This document shows, piece by piece, positions 16,853-28,131 of a DNA stretch of 64,000 nt (positions are counted from its first letter, which is position 1; every line of letters begins with the position of its first letter). The stretch is from NCBI RefSeq assembly GCF_001890385.1, contig NZ_CP018221.1:1413501-1477500 (forward strand). Direction: 5' to 3'. The position numbers were made by a program, and so were the translations under genes. The notes under the pieces were generated by a model. The model was not told the origin of the DNA and searched no databases. It saw only the letters and a program-made list of their open reading frames with translations. The DNA is from Tardibacter chloracetimidivorans. GTDB lineage: Bacteria; Pseudomonadota; Alphaproteobacteria; Sphingomonadales; Sphingomonadaceae.

Positions 16853-18431
16853 GATGAAGGTAAGCGCGGGATTCACATAGGGCTGCGAGAAGCTGCTGTC
16901 CTTCGTCTCATGCGTGTACCGACCACCGGCGGAAAGCTCGAGGCCAGGGATGATCTCATAGTTCAGCTGACCGAATATAGCCAAGGTTTCGCCAGTGGTG
17001 TCGCTGATCTTGGATGATGCGGCATAGATCAGACCGGCGGGTGCGGCCGAGTTGCGAACACCACCATAATAACCATATTGCTCAAAGTCGCGCCTGGTGT
17101 GCTGGTAAAGGCCACCGATCATGAAGTTGAACGGGCCATCAAACGCCGATCGCAGGCGAAGCTCCTGCGAATAGGCTTCCCAACTCGCGTTTTCCGTCGC
17201 CCAGGTCGGCGTTGCATCGCTCGTCTGGAAATCGCACACGCAGGCCCACTGGTTGCGGTTCCACTGGTAGTTGGTGACGCTCGACAGGACGAGCGTATCC
17301 AGATCATATTCGACTTCGCCATTGACCGCCCAGGACTTGTAGCGATTGTAGGGCTCGCCGTTCGGGCGGGCGAACAGCGACGCCTGCGCCAGTTCCACCG
17401 GGAAGTTGTTCTGGTGCGTGACGAAGTCCTTGGCACAAGGAAATCCGGTGAGCTGGCTGATCCCGTCCGCGCGCCCGCACGCGAAGGCGACATAGTTCCA
17501 GCTGTTGTTGAGCGTGTCGTTCCAGTCATAGGTCGTCTTGATCGTGGCGGTCAGCCGATCCTGCGGCTTCCACTGCAGCGTCATCCGCGCGAGGATCTCC
17601 TCCTCCTGCGGCATCGGGCTTGCGACCGGCGTCGACACGAGAGTTTCCGGATCGCCGCCCGTTGCCACGTCGATCGTGGTGTAGCCGCGATTCACCGAGA
17701 CGTTGTCGTAATAGCCGCCATCCATCTTCGAGTAACGGACGGCGAGACGCAGGCCCAGCTGGTCGGACAGCGGACCGGAGACGATGCCCTCGATCTGATA
17801 TTGCTCGGCCTTGAACTCGTATCCGGCAGTCGCGCGGCCTTCCCATTCGGGCGTCGGATCGTTGGTGCTGAGCGAGATCACGCCGGCCGTCGCGTTCTTT
17901 CCGAAGAACAGCGCCTGCGGGCCCTTCAGCACTTCGACGCGCTCGAGGTCGAAGAAGCCTTCCTGGATGACGCGGCCCTGCCCGTAATAGGCGCCATCGA
18001 CAATCACCGCGACCGATTGCTCGATGCCGATCGACGTGGAGGACGAGCCGACGCCGCGCAGCGTGATCTGCGCGGCCGAGCCGTTGGAGGCGCGACCGAC
18101 ATTGAGGTTGGGAGTCGCGGCGGCGATCTTCTCGATGCTGGTGATGTCGCGCTGCTGGATCACCGCTTCGGATAGCGCCGTCACGGCGACGGGCACGTCC
18201 TGAAGGCTTTCCTCGCGCTTACGAGCGGTGACGAGGATGTCCTCAAGCCCGCCGACGGGTTCAGGCGCCTGAGCGAACGCAGGGTCGCACAGCAGCGACA
18301 GGCCTACCGCACTGGTAGCCAGCAGAAACGCTTTTGATCGAAGCATATTCCATCCTCTCCTGAAATTGTCGTTTTGTTAGATGCCCTTGATAGCGCGGAA
18401 CAACTGCCCTGCCGCCCTCACCAAAGGTCTA

Positions 18432-19482
18432 GAGCGGTTTCCGATCATGCTGCATCGTATCCGCAGGCGGTGAAATAGTTGGCGCATTCTTGCGGGGTGT
18501 AGAGGTCGAGGATGCGGCCGATAGCGGTCCAGAGGCCGTGGATAGTGCGTTCGGCGGCTTTGCGCAGGTGCGCTTTGAGCTTCGAGAATGCTTTTTCGAT
18601 CGGATTGAAGTCGGGGCTGTAGGGCGGGAGGAACAGGAGCGTTGCGCCCGCCGCCTCGATGGCCTCGCGCACCTCGGCGCCCTTATGGCTCGACAGATTG
18701 TCCATGACGACGATGTCGCCGGGGACGATCTCGGGGACGAGCACCTGGGTGATATAAGCGGTGAAGGCGTCGCGGTTAATTGGCCCGTCGAGCACCATCG
18801 GCGCGACCATGCCCGTGTTCCTGAGGCCTGCCACGAACGTCGTCGTCTTCCAGTGTCCGTGCGGAACGCCCGCGCGCAGCCGCTCGCCCTTGCGGCAGCG
18901 ACCGTGGCGGCGCGCCATGTTCGTGCTGGCCCAGGTCTCGTCGATGAAGATCAGTCGGTCGGGGTCGAGATCGACCTGGCTCTCGAACCAGTCCCAGCGG
19001 CGGGCGAGGATGTCGGGCCGGTCCTGTTCGGTGGCGTGCGCGGTCTTTTTTTACGCGTGATCCCGTGCCGGTCGAAGAACCGCCACAAGGTACCGATCCC
19101 CACCGACACACCGTGCCCGCGCAGCATCGCCATCAACTCTTCGAGCGTCATGTCGGGCGTCTCGGCAATGGCGGCCCGGATGAGATCGCCGTGCGCCTCG
19201 ATCCGCGCCGAACGGCGGTCGCCGCCCTGCGGGCGCGGTGCTACCGAGCCCTTGGCAAGCAGCCTTTGCCGCCACCGGATTGCGCTCGACACGCTGATCC
19301 CGAACCGCGCCGCCGCAGCACGGCACGACAAGCCGTCTTCGACCGCCGCCAAAACACGCTCGCGCAAATCCACAGACAAGGCTCGACCCATCCCATGCCG
19401 ACCTCCTCACCGGCAAATCGGATGAATCAGAAAATATGCCGCTTGGGAATCCCTCGCGATTCAATCAGCTCGGAAACCGCTC
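18432..19482 (-). mobile_element. IS630-family insertion sequence (1051 bp)
   Basis: The inverted repeats GAGCGGTTTCCGA lie at both ends (18432 onward; 19482 backward) and abut TA dinucleotides at 18430-18431 and 19483-19484, the IS630/mariner signature target. The element lies 85 bp upstream of the disrupted receptor start and about 75 bp upstream of the divergent MDR reductase, so it separates their former shared promoter region. Confidence 0.9.
18445..19391 (-). CDS. IS630-family transposase, two frames joined by -1 frameshift
   Basis: The first frame (19391 downward) gives the HTH part (MGRALSVDLRERVLAAVEDG, CRAAAARFGISVSSAIRW) through HGITRKK. The second frame (to 18445) continues KTAHATEQDRPDILARRWDW and carries the DDE residues in FIDETWAS, VVMDNLSSHKG and SPDFNPIEKAFSKLK. 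The frames meet at a run of seven A on the coding strand (19052-19046); slipping back one base gives RKKKTAHATEQDRPD, the usual IS630 sequence, for a 315-residue product. This looks like programmed frameshifting, not damage. Confidence 0.88.
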
Positions 19483-19556
19483 TAGCCCTCTCCAAAATAA
19501 TAGGTGCGGCGACTGCATCCGGGACCGCACGCTGCGAGCGCCCCTCAGGAGAGATC

Positions 19557-20567
19557 ATGACGATTAATTACTTCTGGCAACTCGACAGGCATCCGGTCGG
19601 CCATGCCTTTGTCGACGCGCTGAGCCTGCGCACCGAAACGCTGGCCCCGCTGCGGCCGGGCGAGGTGCGCATTCGCGCCGACTGGCTGTCGATGGATTCA
19701 GGCACCCGCATGTGGATGAGCCCGCGCACCGACGGTTATCAGCCGCCCCTGCCGCTTGGGTCCAAGATGGTCGGCCTCGCGCTCGGTCGCGTGGTCGAGA
19801 GCCGCGATCCGCGTTTCGAAGATGGGACGCTGGTGCGCGGCTTCGGCCAATGGGCGACCTACTCGACCATGCTGCCGGATACGGCGGGAATGGTAGCGCT
19901 GGACGAAAGCGTCGCCGACCCGCGCGAACATATCGGCGCGCTCGGCATGAACGGCTGGACCGCGCTGGTGGGCGTGCGCGAGGTCGCGGCGGTGAAGCCG
20001 GGCGAATGGCTCGCCGTGTCGGCGGCGGCGGGTGCGACCGGCAGCCTTGCCTGCCAGATCGGTCACAACCTCGGCGCACGCGTGATCGGCATCGCCGGTG
20101 GCCCTGAAAAACGGCAGTGGCTGCTGGACGAACTCGGCTGCGACGTCGCGATCGATTATCGCAACGAGGATGTCGCGGCGGTCCTCGCCGGGATCGACGG
20201 AGGCGTGAACGCCTATTTCGACAATGTCGGCGGCCCGCTGCTCGACGCAATGCTGCCCAACATGGCGCATTACGGCCGTGTCGCGATCTGCGGCCTGGTC
20301 GCGGGCTATGCTGCAGACAAGCCGCTGCCCGGCCCTGCCCGCTTCGACCAGATCCTGATGCGGCGGCTGCGCGTCGAGGGCTTCTTCATTCCCGATTTCC
20401 TGCATCGCGGCCCTGAACTGAGCGAGCAGCTCCGCGCCTGGCTGGACGCGGGCCGCCTGGCGATGCGGTTCGACGAGACTGTGGGTCTGGAGAATGTCCT
20501 TGACGCCTATGGGCGGATGCTGAGCGGCGGCAACATCGGCAAGGTGATCGTCAGGCTGGCCCCCTGA
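19557..20567 (+). CDS. MDR-family NADP-dependent oxidoreductase (LTB4DH/CurA-like)
   Basis: 336 residues, start ATG 19557 after AGGAGAG. It is a medium-chain reductase without zinc ligands: the N-terminal GroES-like domain is followed by the nucleotide-binding motif AAAGATGSLACQIGHNLGAR (about 155-175) and then AYFDNVGGPLLDAML, typical of NADP-dependent alkenal/one reductases. It probably reduces an enone C=C bond. The neighbouring ThuA-like gene overlaps by one base (TGATG). Paralogues lie at 24691 and 59035. Confidence 0.82.
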   Translation: MTINYFWQLDRHPVGHAFVDALSLRTETLAPLRPGEVRIRADWLSMDSGTRMWMSPRTDGYQPPLPLGSKMVGLALGRVVESRDPRFEDGTLVRGFGQWATYSTMLPDTAGMVALDESVADPREHIGALGMNGWTALVGVREVAAVKPGEWLAVSAAAGATGSLACQIGHNLGARVIGIAGGPEKRQWLLDELGCDVAIDYRNEDVAAVLAGIDGGVNAYFDNVGGPLLDAMLPNMAHYGRVAICGLVAGYAADKPLPGPARFDQILMRRLRVEGFFIPDFLHRGPELSEQLRAWLDAGRLAMRFDETVGLENVLDAYGRMLSGGNIGKVIVRLAP

Positions 20568-21370
20568 TGCCGATCATCCGCCATCATGCGCCGATCAACT
20601 GCCTGGTGGCGGTGCGCGGTCATCCGTTCGACCGCACCGCCTTCGACGCGGTCTTCCAGGCGATGGACGGGATCGCCGCGACGATGGTTGACCAGCCAGC
20701 CGCCGCGCGGCTGATGAACCCTGAAGGGATGCGCGGCTTCGACGCGCTGGTGCTGTACGACATGCCCGGCCTCGATTTCGAGGCGGCCGACGATGCGCCG
20801 GCCTATGTCGACCCGCCCGATGCGCTGCGCACGGGCTTTCGCCAGCTGCTGGAGCAGGGCACGGGCATTGTCGCGCTTCACCATTCGATCGCCGGCTGGC
20901 CGAGTTGGCCCGAATATGGCGAATGGCTGGGCGGTCGTTTCCTCTATCATCCCGGGCAGGTACGGGAGCGCGACTGGCCCGACAGCGGCTATGCGCATGA
21001 TGTGACACACGATGTGGAGGTGCTGGTCGATCATCCGGTGACCGCCGGGCTGCCGCCGCGCTTCACACTCACCGACGAGCTGTATCTCTGCCCCGTGTTC
21101 GAGGCGGAGGTGGCGCCCCTGCTGCGATCGTCGGCGACGTTCACGCGCGACCATTTCTGGTCGGCGGAGCTTGCCGTGGCGGGCCGCATGCACGACCGCA
21201 GCGGCTGGGACCATCCGATGGGGTCGAGCCTTGTCGGCTGGACGCGGCAGGCGATCAACAGCCGCCTTGTCTATCTCCAGCCGGGCGACGGTCCAGCGGC
21301 TTACGACAATCCGCACTACCGCCGGCTGGTGGAAAACGCGATCCGCTGGGTTGCGCGGGCTACTGCGTGA
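20567..21370 (+). CDS. ThuA-like domain protein
   Basis: 267 residues of the ThuA / class I glutamine-amidotransferase-like fold. FDALVLYDMPG forms an early strand, GIVALHHSIAGWPSWPEYGEW matches the ThuA HHSIA(G)W motif, and DELYLCPVFEAEV and NPHYRRLVENAIRWVA are family C-terminal features. ThuA proteins act in disaccharide and keto-glycoside catabolism, but the role here is unknown. It is coupled to the MDR reductase; its end overlaps the convergent SDR gene by 11 bp. A second ThuA protein is at 48145. Confidence 0.78.
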   Translation: MPIIRHHAPINCLVAVRGHPFDRTAFDAVFQAMDGIAATMVDQPAAARLMNPEGMRGFDALVLYDMPGLDFEAADDAPAYVDPPDALRTGFRQLLEQGTGIVALHHSIAGWPSWPEYGEWLGGRFLYHPGQVRERDWPDSGYAHDVTHDVEVLVDHPVTAGLPPRFTLTDELYLCPVFEAEVAPLLRSSATFTRDHFWSAELAVAGRMHDRSGWDHPMGSSLVGWTRQAINSRLVYLQPGDGPAAYDNPHYRRLVENAIRWVARATA

Positions 21371-22124
21371 TGAGGCCGCCGTCGACGACGAATTCGGTTC
21401 CCGTACAATAGCGGCTCTCGTCCGACGCGAGGAACAGGTTCATGTTCGCGACGTCGATCGGCTCACCGAAATAGCCCATCGGTATGCTCGCCGAAATCTG
21501 CTCGAAGATTTCCGGATTGTCGTCCATCGCGACCTTCTGGATGTTGGTCATGATCATGCCCGGATGGACGCTGTTGACCCGGATCCTGTCACGGGCGCAT
21601 TCCAGCGCGACCGCTTTCGAGAAGGAGCGCACGCCGCCCTTTGCCGCCGCATAGGCCGCGCAGCCCTGCACGCCGATCAGCCCCGCGACCGATGAGATGT
21701 TGATGATGGAACCGCCCTGCCCCACCTCGCGCATCAGCTTCACCGCGCGCTGCGTGCCGTAATAGACGCTGTTCAGATTGACGTCGTTCTGCCTGATCCA
21801 TTCCGCATCGGTGAAGTCCGCGATCGCCCGCAGGATGGCGATGCCTGCATTGTTGACGATGACGTCGAGCCGGCCGTGATCACCCGCGATCCATGCGAAC
21901 ACCGCATCCCAGTCGGCGGTGCTGGTGACGTCGTGGCGCATTGCGCTCGCGTTCCCGCCCTTCGCCCGGATGTCCGCCGCGATCCGTTCGACGCCTTCGC
22001 CGTCAATGTCGGTGATGAGGACGGTCGCACCTTCTTCCGCGAAGCGTATAGCCGTCGCGCTGCCAAGGCCGGGCACCGACGCGCCTCCCGTCACCAATGC
22101 AATCTTCCCCGACAGCCTTCCCAT
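21360..22124 (-). CDS. SDR-family NAD(P)-dependent dehydrogenase
   Basis: 254 residues, start ATG 22124 after AAGGAG. It is a classical SDR with NNAGIA, a catalytic serine in ISSVAG, and YAAAK. The cofactor loop is slightly expanded ([14 protein letters not shown]). D/DID after the second strand suggests NAD preference. Substrate unknown; probably an alcohol/ketone step of the same pathway. It lies 74 bp downstream of the convergently organised receptor start-to-end layout, after the TonB receptor gene on the same strand. Confidence 0.82.
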   Translation of the reverse strand: MGRLSGKIALVTGGASVPGLGSATAIRFAEEGATVLITDIDGEGVERIAADIRAKGGNASAMRHDVTSTADWDAVFAWIAGDHGRLDVIVNNAGIAILRAIADFTDAEWIRQNDVNLNSVYYGTQRAVKLMREVGQGGSIINISSVAGLIGVQGCAAYAAAKGGVRSFSKAVALECARDRIRVNSVHPGMIMTNIQKVAMDDNPEIFEQISASIPMGYFGEPIDVANMNLFLASDESRYCTGTEFVVDGGLITQ

Positions 22125-22198
22125 GCGATACTCCTTGTCCAGATTGGTGAGGGCGTCCCGATTGCGGGACGCCCTCAATGCGCTCCCAGCAGGAGAAC

Positions 22199-24541
22199 TC
22201 AGAAACGGAAGCCGATCGTCCCGCCGTAGGTGCGCGGTTCCAGCGCCATGCCGAAAGACCATAGCCCGGCCACGGTGAAGGCGTGGGTGGTCGTGCGCTC
22301 ATCGGTAAGGTTGCGGCCGAACACGCGGACATAGGCGTCGACGTTGTCGAGCGTGAAGTCTACCGTCAGGCTGACGTCGACGAGATCCTGCGTGGTGGTG
22401 CGCACGCGCGAATCGTTGCCGTTGACGATGACCGCCGTGGCGTTGCCCGAACCGTCCGTCACTGGGGTGAGTGACGCTGCGGAGAGCTGCTCGTCATAGG
22501 GGCTGATATGCCTCCAGCCGACATTCAAGCTGACCCTGCCGAAGCTCGTCGGCAATGAGTAGTCGGCGTTGAGCGAACTTGTGAATTCCGGCGCATAGAT
22601 GAGATTATTGGCCGAATAGTCGAACGGCACCAGACCCACGCCGCAGCTGTTGGAGGCAACCGGACCGCCCGCATAGGCGCCGCAGGTCACAAAGTCGCGG
22701 AAATGCGAGTCCATATAGGCGGCCGAGGCGGTGATCCTGAGCTCCGGCGTGACCCTGAGCGAGGCATCCATCTCGATACCCTTGATGAGCGCGCCGCCCG
22801 CAACATTGCCGGTGATCGTCTGGTTGCCCGTCGGACCGCCGGGGACAGTCAGATTCTGCTGCATGTTCTTGTAGTCGGACACATACCCTGCGAGGTTGAT
22901 GTCCAGCCTGCGGTCGAACAGCGCCAGCTTCGCGCCGATCTCATAAGCGTCCACCGTTTCCGGCTGGAACGGCGTGCTCGCCGTCTCGGCCGTGGCCGCG
23001 CGCGGGCTGAACCCGCCGGAGCGATAACCGCGCGACCAGCTCGCGTAGAACATCATATCGCTGTTGGGCCGGTAGTCGATGCCCACCTTCGGCGTGAACT
23101 TGCTGAAGCTGGCGTCACCCGATCCCACCGGCACGAACTGATCGGCGCTGACGTTGCTGGGATCGATCAGCCGCCCGCCCGCGAAGCCGTTGCTCAATTT
23201 CTTGTTGTCGTGGCTCCAGCGACCGCCGAAGGACAGCCGGAATTTGTCGGCAAACTCCCAGTTGAAGTCGCCGAAGAACGCATAGCTTTCCGTGCGGCCC
23301 TCGACATGCTGCGCGTTGGTGTCGAACAGCGTGGGCGGCGTGGTGGGATCGAAACCGAACACACGCGACCATTGAGTAAGGTCATACTTGGAATGAAAAT
23401 AATAGGCGCCGACCACATAGTCGAACCCTTGGAAGAGATTCCCCGATGCGCGTAGCTCCTGGCTCCACTGGGTGTAGTTCTGGCGCCTATCGACATAGTA
23501 AAGGTCGGTAGATGATCCGTCAAAGTCCTGGGTCTGCTTCTCGCGGCTGTGGCGCCATCCTGTAATGGAGGTGAAATTCACAAGGCCGGCATCGTAATTC
23601 ATCTGCAAGGTGGCATCGGGTGCACGATAGTGGCTTTCCGCGTCATCGCCGAACGTCGTATAGAGATCAGTCGTGTTATTGCGGTTGCACTCGTTCGCCG
23701 GCTCGAATGCGCAGAACACCTCGCTGCTGTTGGCGAGGTTGCTGACCACCGGGTCGAAACTCTGCACGACATTTTCAATCGTGAACTGAGCGTCGAAATT
23801 CGATCCCGCTGGCTTGAACAGCACGCTTCCGCCATAGGTGTCGCCCTTGCTCCAGCCGGCGTTGACGTTGCGGATGACGTTGTCGTAGAAGCCGTCGGTC
23901 TCGTTGTGGAAATAGAAGAGCTTCACGCCCCATGTGTCGCCGTCGCCATAGTTGACGACCGCCTTTCCGCTCCAGGTGTTCCAGCGGCCATAGCTGAACT
24001 CGGCCTTTGCCCCCGGCTCCATGGTGGGTTTGGTGCGCGTGATGCTGATGACGCCGCCGATCGTGTTGGCGCCGAACAGCGTGCCCTGCGGCCCGCGCAG
24101 CACCTCGATCTGCTCGATATCGAACACATCCTGCAGCTGCCCGGTGTTGGTGCCGATGGTGACGCCGTCCACGACGACGCCGACGGTCGGGGTCTGCGAC
24201 TTTTCAATATCGGCGTAGGTCAGGCCGCGGATCGATATATTGGCGGCCTGCGCCCCGGAATTCTGCTGCGTGATGAGAAGGCCGGGCGCGGCACCCTGCA
24301 AATCGCCGATGTTGACGGCGGCCTTGGCTTCGAGCATCGCGGTGTTGACCGCCGTGATCGCGACGGGTGTCGTCTGCAGCGTTTCCGACCGGCGGCGGGC
24401 CGTCACGATAATGTCGCCGTCATTCAACGGTGCTGCGTCGGCGCCCGCCGTTTCATCCTGTGCCAGGGCCGGCATCGCGACGCCGCCGAGCGCGGTCGAT
24501 GCAAGACAAACAGCGATCAATTTCGCACGAGCAAGTGCCAT
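22199..24541 (-). CDS. TonB-dependent receptor
   Basis: 780 residues; start ATG 24541 after GAAGGA. The signal peptide ends [10 protein letters not shown]; a TonB-box-like [20 protein letters not shown] precedes the plug domain ([20 protein letters not shown]), then the 22-strand barrel, ending [10 protein letters not shown] with terminal phenylalanine. It imports a bulky compound across the outer membrane using TonB energy. It is intact, unlike the receptor at 14747-18346, and shares a divergent promoter region (24542-24690) with the MDR reductase, suggesting joint control. Confidence 0.92.
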   Translation of the reverse strand: MALARAKLIAVCLASTALGGVAMPALAQDETAGADAAPLNDGDIIVTARRRSETLQTTPVAITAVNTAMLEAKAAVNIGDLQGAAPGLLITQQNSGAQAANISIRGLTYADIEKSQTPTVGVVVDGVTIGTNTGQLQDVFDIEQIEVLRGPQGTLFGANTIGGVISITRTKPTMEPGAKAEFSYGRWNTWSGKAVVNYGDGDTWGVKLFYFHNETDGFYDNVIRNVNAGWSKGDTYGGSVLFKPAGSNFDAQFTIENVVQSFDPVVSNLANSSEVFCAFEPANECNRNNTTDLYTTFGDDAESHYRAPDATLQMNYDAGLVNFTSITGWRHSREKQTQDFDGSSTDLYYVDRRQNYTQWSQELRASGNLFQGFDYVVGAYYFHSKYDLTQWSRVFGFDPTTPPTLFDTNAQHVEGRTESYAFFGDFNWEFADKFRLSFGGRWSHDNKKLSNGFAGGRLIDPSNVSADQFVPVGSGDASFSKFTPKVGIDYRPNSDMMFYASWSRGYRSGGFSPRAATAETASTPFQPETVDAYEIGAKLALFDRRLDINLAGYVSDYKNMQQNLTVPGGPTGNQTITGNVAGGALIKGIEMDASLRVTPELRITASAAYMDSHFRDFVTCGAYAGGPVASNSCGVGLVPFDYSANNLIYAPEFTSSLNADYSLPTSFGRVSLNVGWRHISPYDEQLSAASLTPVTDGSGNATAVIVNGNDSRVRTTTQDLVDVSLTVDFTLDNVDAYVRVFGRNLTDERTTTHAFTVAGLWSFGMALEPRTYGGTIGFRF

Positions 24542-24690
24542 GTCCTTCTCTCCCACACAGGCCGTCGGCCCGACTTCTTTTTGTGAGATCAGTATGAGAG
24601 ACGGATGATCACTGCCAAACTGCACTTAGTTACAGGTGCGGCATCATAATCGTCAGTTCACTGTGCAACTGTTGCAGCGAGGACACGAAA

Positions 24691-25704
<1,014 letters not shown>

Positions 25705-25738
25705 TGCGCGACGCCAGGCTGGAGCCGGTGGTCGGCTG

Positions 25739-26233
25739 TCAGACCCGCTTTATTTCAGGCGAGTCGTGGATTTCCATGATCTCGAAGACATTGCCGAACC
25801 AGTCGCGGCAATAGGTGGCGCAATAGCCGGACTTGCTGCCGTCGGCGTTCACCGTGATCGTCGAAAGGTCGGGCGGCGTATGAACGCGGACACCCGCCCC
25901 CACCAGCCGTTCGTGACAGGCGGCGATGTCGTCCACCTGAAGCGCGAAATGGGTGTAACCAAAGCGGTTGACGCCCCTGTCCGGGTCCTGCGGCTCCGAC
26001 CGCGGCTGATGATATTCGAACACCTCGATATGCGTGTTGCCAAGGCGGCACATGAATTGATCCGCCGCGCTGCCCGGCAGGCCGACGACGGCATCGATGA
26101 AGGCATCGTCGCGCCAGCTGAGCGGCGGAACCTCCTCCACTCCGCCGAGCAGGTCGATGAAGAAGACCCGCGCCCGCGCGAGATCGGGCACGGAAATGCC
26201 GATGTGGTGAATGCCTTGAACGCCCAAGCCCAT
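25739..26233 (-). CDS. VOC-fold glyoxalase-like protein
   Basis: A 164-residue single VOC protein. MGLGVQGIHHIGISVPDLAR carries a first metal histidine, THIEVFEYHQP a possible glutamate, and GYTHFALQVDDIAACHERLV a second histidine; YCRDWFGNVFEIMEI supplies the last glutamate. All four ligands of an active metal site therefore seem present, as in glyoxalase I or extradiol-type VOC enzymes. RBS AGGAGG. It precedes no gene downstream on its strand, and follows the SDR (26251) by 17 bp, so they are cotranscribed. Confidence 0.78.
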   Translation of the reverse strand: MGLGVQGIHHIGISVPDLARARVFFIDLLGGVEEVPPLSWRDDAFIDAVVGLPGSAADQFMCRLGNTHIEVFEYHQPRSEPQDPDRGVNRFGYTHFALQVDDIAACHERLVGAGVRVHTPPDLSTITVNADGSKSGYCATYCRDWFGNVFEIMEIHDSPEIKRV

Positions 26234-26250
26234 CGCGTCCTCCTGGATCG

Positions 26251-27018
26251 TCAGAACTGGACCCGCTTGGTATAGCCGCCGTCGACCACGACGTTGGTGC
26301 CGGTGGTGTAGGACGATGCCGGGCTGGCGAGAAACACGATCGTCTTGGCGACCTCCTCCGGCCCGCCCCAGCGGCCCAGCGCGAACTGTGCTTCCGTTGC
26401 GTTGTAAAGCTCGGGCATGGCGCCCTTGATCGCTTCCCAGTTGCCGCCGGGGAACTTGATCGGGCCGGGCGACACGCTGTTCACGCGGACGCCCTTCGGG
26501 CCGAGCGCCTGGCTCAGCTGTCCGGCATAGACGATGAGCGCGCCCTTCAGTGCATTATAGCCCTGCGGCACGAGGAAGGTTTCAAGCCCCGCGGTCGACG
26601 CGATGATGACGACCGAGGCAGCATCGGACTTCTCCAGATACGGCTCCAGCACCTCGACGCCGATCACCGCGCCCATGATGTCGAAGTCCAGCGTCTTATG
26701 CCAGTCACCGGTCGCGCCCGCGCCCGAGGTCGAGATCATCGGCACGAAGATGTCGCAGCCGCCGAGCTTCTCCGCCGCCGCGCTTAGCCAGGCGCGATAG
26801 GCATCGTGGCCCGCCTCCATGTCGAAGGGCTCGCCGATCACCTTGCCGCCATGCACCGACATGGCATCCGCCGCCTCGGCCACCTGATCGGCGTTGCGCG
26901 AGCAGAAGGCGATGTCGGCGCCTTCGGCCGCGAACAGTTCCGCGGTCGCCCGGCCGATGCCGCGGCTCCCGCCCGTCAGAATGACTTTCTTGCCTTTCAG
27001 TCCCAAATCCATGGTCAT
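26251..27018 (-). CDS. SDR-family NAD(P)-dependent dehydrogenase
   Basis: 255 residues. TGGSRGIGRATAELF is the cofactor loop; CSRN after strand 2 suggests NADP. The YNALKG segment supplies the catalytic Tyr and Lys, and a serine lies in IIASTAG. The ending SYTTGTNVVVDGGYTKRVQF is typical. The usual NNAG motif is replaced by VPMIST, which is unusual. Start ATG 27018, or ATG 27012 with better spacing from GGAG. Upstream gene of the SDR-VOC pair. Confidence 0.8.
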   Translation of the reverse strand: MTMDLGLKGKKVILTGGSRGIGRATAELFAAEGADIAFCSRNADQVAEAADAMSVHGGKVIGEPFDMEAGHDAYRAWLSAAAEKLGGCDIFVPMISTSGAGATGDWHKTLDFDIMGAVIGVEVLEPYLEKSDAASVVIIASTAGLETFLVPQGYNALKGALIVYAGQLSQALGPKGVRVNSVSPGPIKFPGGNWEAIKGAMPELYNATEAQFALGRWGGPEEVAKTIVFLASPASSYTTGTNVVVDGGYTKRVQF

Positions 27019-27149
27019 GCTCTCCGGGTATGGCTTCTCACGCTCCTGTCTGAAGGCGCGGGACGGATGCAGCCACTCCTCTTTTGGTCAGGAACAGGAG
27101 CGGTGTCGGACATGATAGCCCTGATGGCCTGCACAAGGGAGAATACATC

Positions 27150-27956
27150 ATGGGCCGCTTGCAAGGAAAGTCCGCTGTCGTTCTGGGCGCGTCGGGCGTC
27201 GACAACATGGGCCAGTGCATTGCCCGGCGCTTCCTGGCCGAAGGCGCGCGCGTGCTGGTCTCGGGACGCAAGGAAGACGTACTTCGGGATTTCGCGGACG
27301 CTCATGGCTGCGAGTGGGCCTCTTGCGACCTGACCGATGAGGCGAGCGTCAACGCGCTGGCGGACACCTCGGCCGGCCGGCTGGGCGGCATCGACATTGC
27401 GCTTAACGCCACCGGCTGGGGCTTGCTCAAGCCGTTTCTCGACAATAGCCACGAAGACCTGATGGCGATGACCGCGCTGCAGTTCGTCGGTCCGTTCCAC
27501 TTCTTCCAGGCCATGATCCGCAAGATGGCGCGCAGCATGGGCGGGCGTGGCGGATCGATACTGACGATCAGTTCGGCGACGGCTACCATCATGCTCGACG
27601 ACCACGCGGCCTATATGGGCACCAAGGCGGGGATCGATCACGTCATCCGCTGCATCGCCAACGAGTTCGGCGAAGAGGGCATCCGCGCCAACTCGATCTC
27701 GCCCGGCCTGACCGACACCCCGATGACAGCGGAGGCGAAGACCGTGCCGGGTGTCTTCGAGGCGTTCCTGCCAGGCTATCCGCTGGGCCGGATCGGCACG
27801 TCGGAGGACATTGCGGCGGCGGCGGTGTTCCTCGCCAGCGACGAATGCTTCATGACGGGCGAAAACCTGCAGGTGAACGGCGGTCTGACGCTGCGCCGCA
27901 ACCCGTCCAAGGCGGAAATCGAGCAGTCAATCGCCCGCGCAGCCAAAGGAGCCTGA
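27150..27956 (+). CDS. SDR-family oxidoreductase
   Basis: 268 residues, start ATG 27150 after AAGGGAG. The cofactor loop is atypical (LGASGVDNMGQCIARRF), followed by VSGRKEDV, then ALNATGWGL in place of NNAG. The catalytic residues are present: ISSATATI and YMGTK. The C-terminus extends about 15 residues beyond the usual VNGG end (LTLRRNPSKAEIEQS). Divergent from the SDR-VOC pair at 25739-27018, with a shared 131-bp promoter region. Confidence 0.8.
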   Translation: MGRLQGKSAVVLGASGVDNMGQCIARRFLAEGARVLVSGRKEDVLRDFADAHGCEWASCDLTDEASVNALADTSAGRLGGIDIALNATGWGLLKPFLDNSHEDLMAMTALQFVGPFHFFQAMIRKMARSMGGRGGSILTISSATATIMLDDHAAYMGTKAGIDHVIRCIANEFGEEGIRANSISPGLTDTPMTAEAKTVPGVFEAFLPGYPLGRIGTSEDIAAAAVFLASDECFMTGENLQVNGGLTLRRNPSKAEIEQSIARAAKGA

Positions 27957-27959
27957 ATA

Positions 27960-28119
27960 TGGTCGATCAGCTGCCGCTTCGTGCCATCATCATGGTCGCA
28001 CTCGTGCCGCTTGCACGATCATAGTCGCGATCACCGTCCTGGGGGAGCCAGCGTCCTGGCTGCGCATTGGCGTGCTGTGCTCCGCATGCGCGCTGATCGG
28101 ATTTGCCGCCACCGTTTAA
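27960..28119 (+). pseudogene. Possible remnant of a small multidrug-resistance-type transporter
   Basis: An ATG at 27960, right after the SDR stop and a GGAG, opens only 22 codons (MVDQLPLRAIIM...). In another frame from about 28024 the sequence encodes VAITVLGEPASWLRIGVLCS then CALIGFAATV and a stop. LGEPASWLRIG followed by a hydrophobic segment resembles the last transmembrane helix of SMR/EmrE proteins. The two pieces would need a frameshift and internal loss to belong together. Weakly supported. Confidence 0.35.
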
Positions 28120-28131
28120 TGGCGGCGCGGA

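Larger units (their letters stand above)
14747..18346 (-). pseudogene. TonB-dependent receptor disrupted by an IS1595-family element
   Basis: Outer membrane TonB-dependent receptor. The N-terminal part starts at 18346 (signal peptide ending DPAFAQ; TonB-box-like EDILVTARKREESLQDVPVA; plug domain) and is open to codon 498. The insertion then adds about ten foreign codons and a stop. The barrel remainder (15694-14747) resumes with FRPANAADGLGV and ends PRTVKVEFTKRF, a normal terminal phenylalanine. Removing the 1150-bp element and one copy of the 8-bp duplication restores a single 813-residue frame with no other lesion, so the insertion is recent. The encoded protein is now truncated and presumably non-functional. 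Confidence 0.9.
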
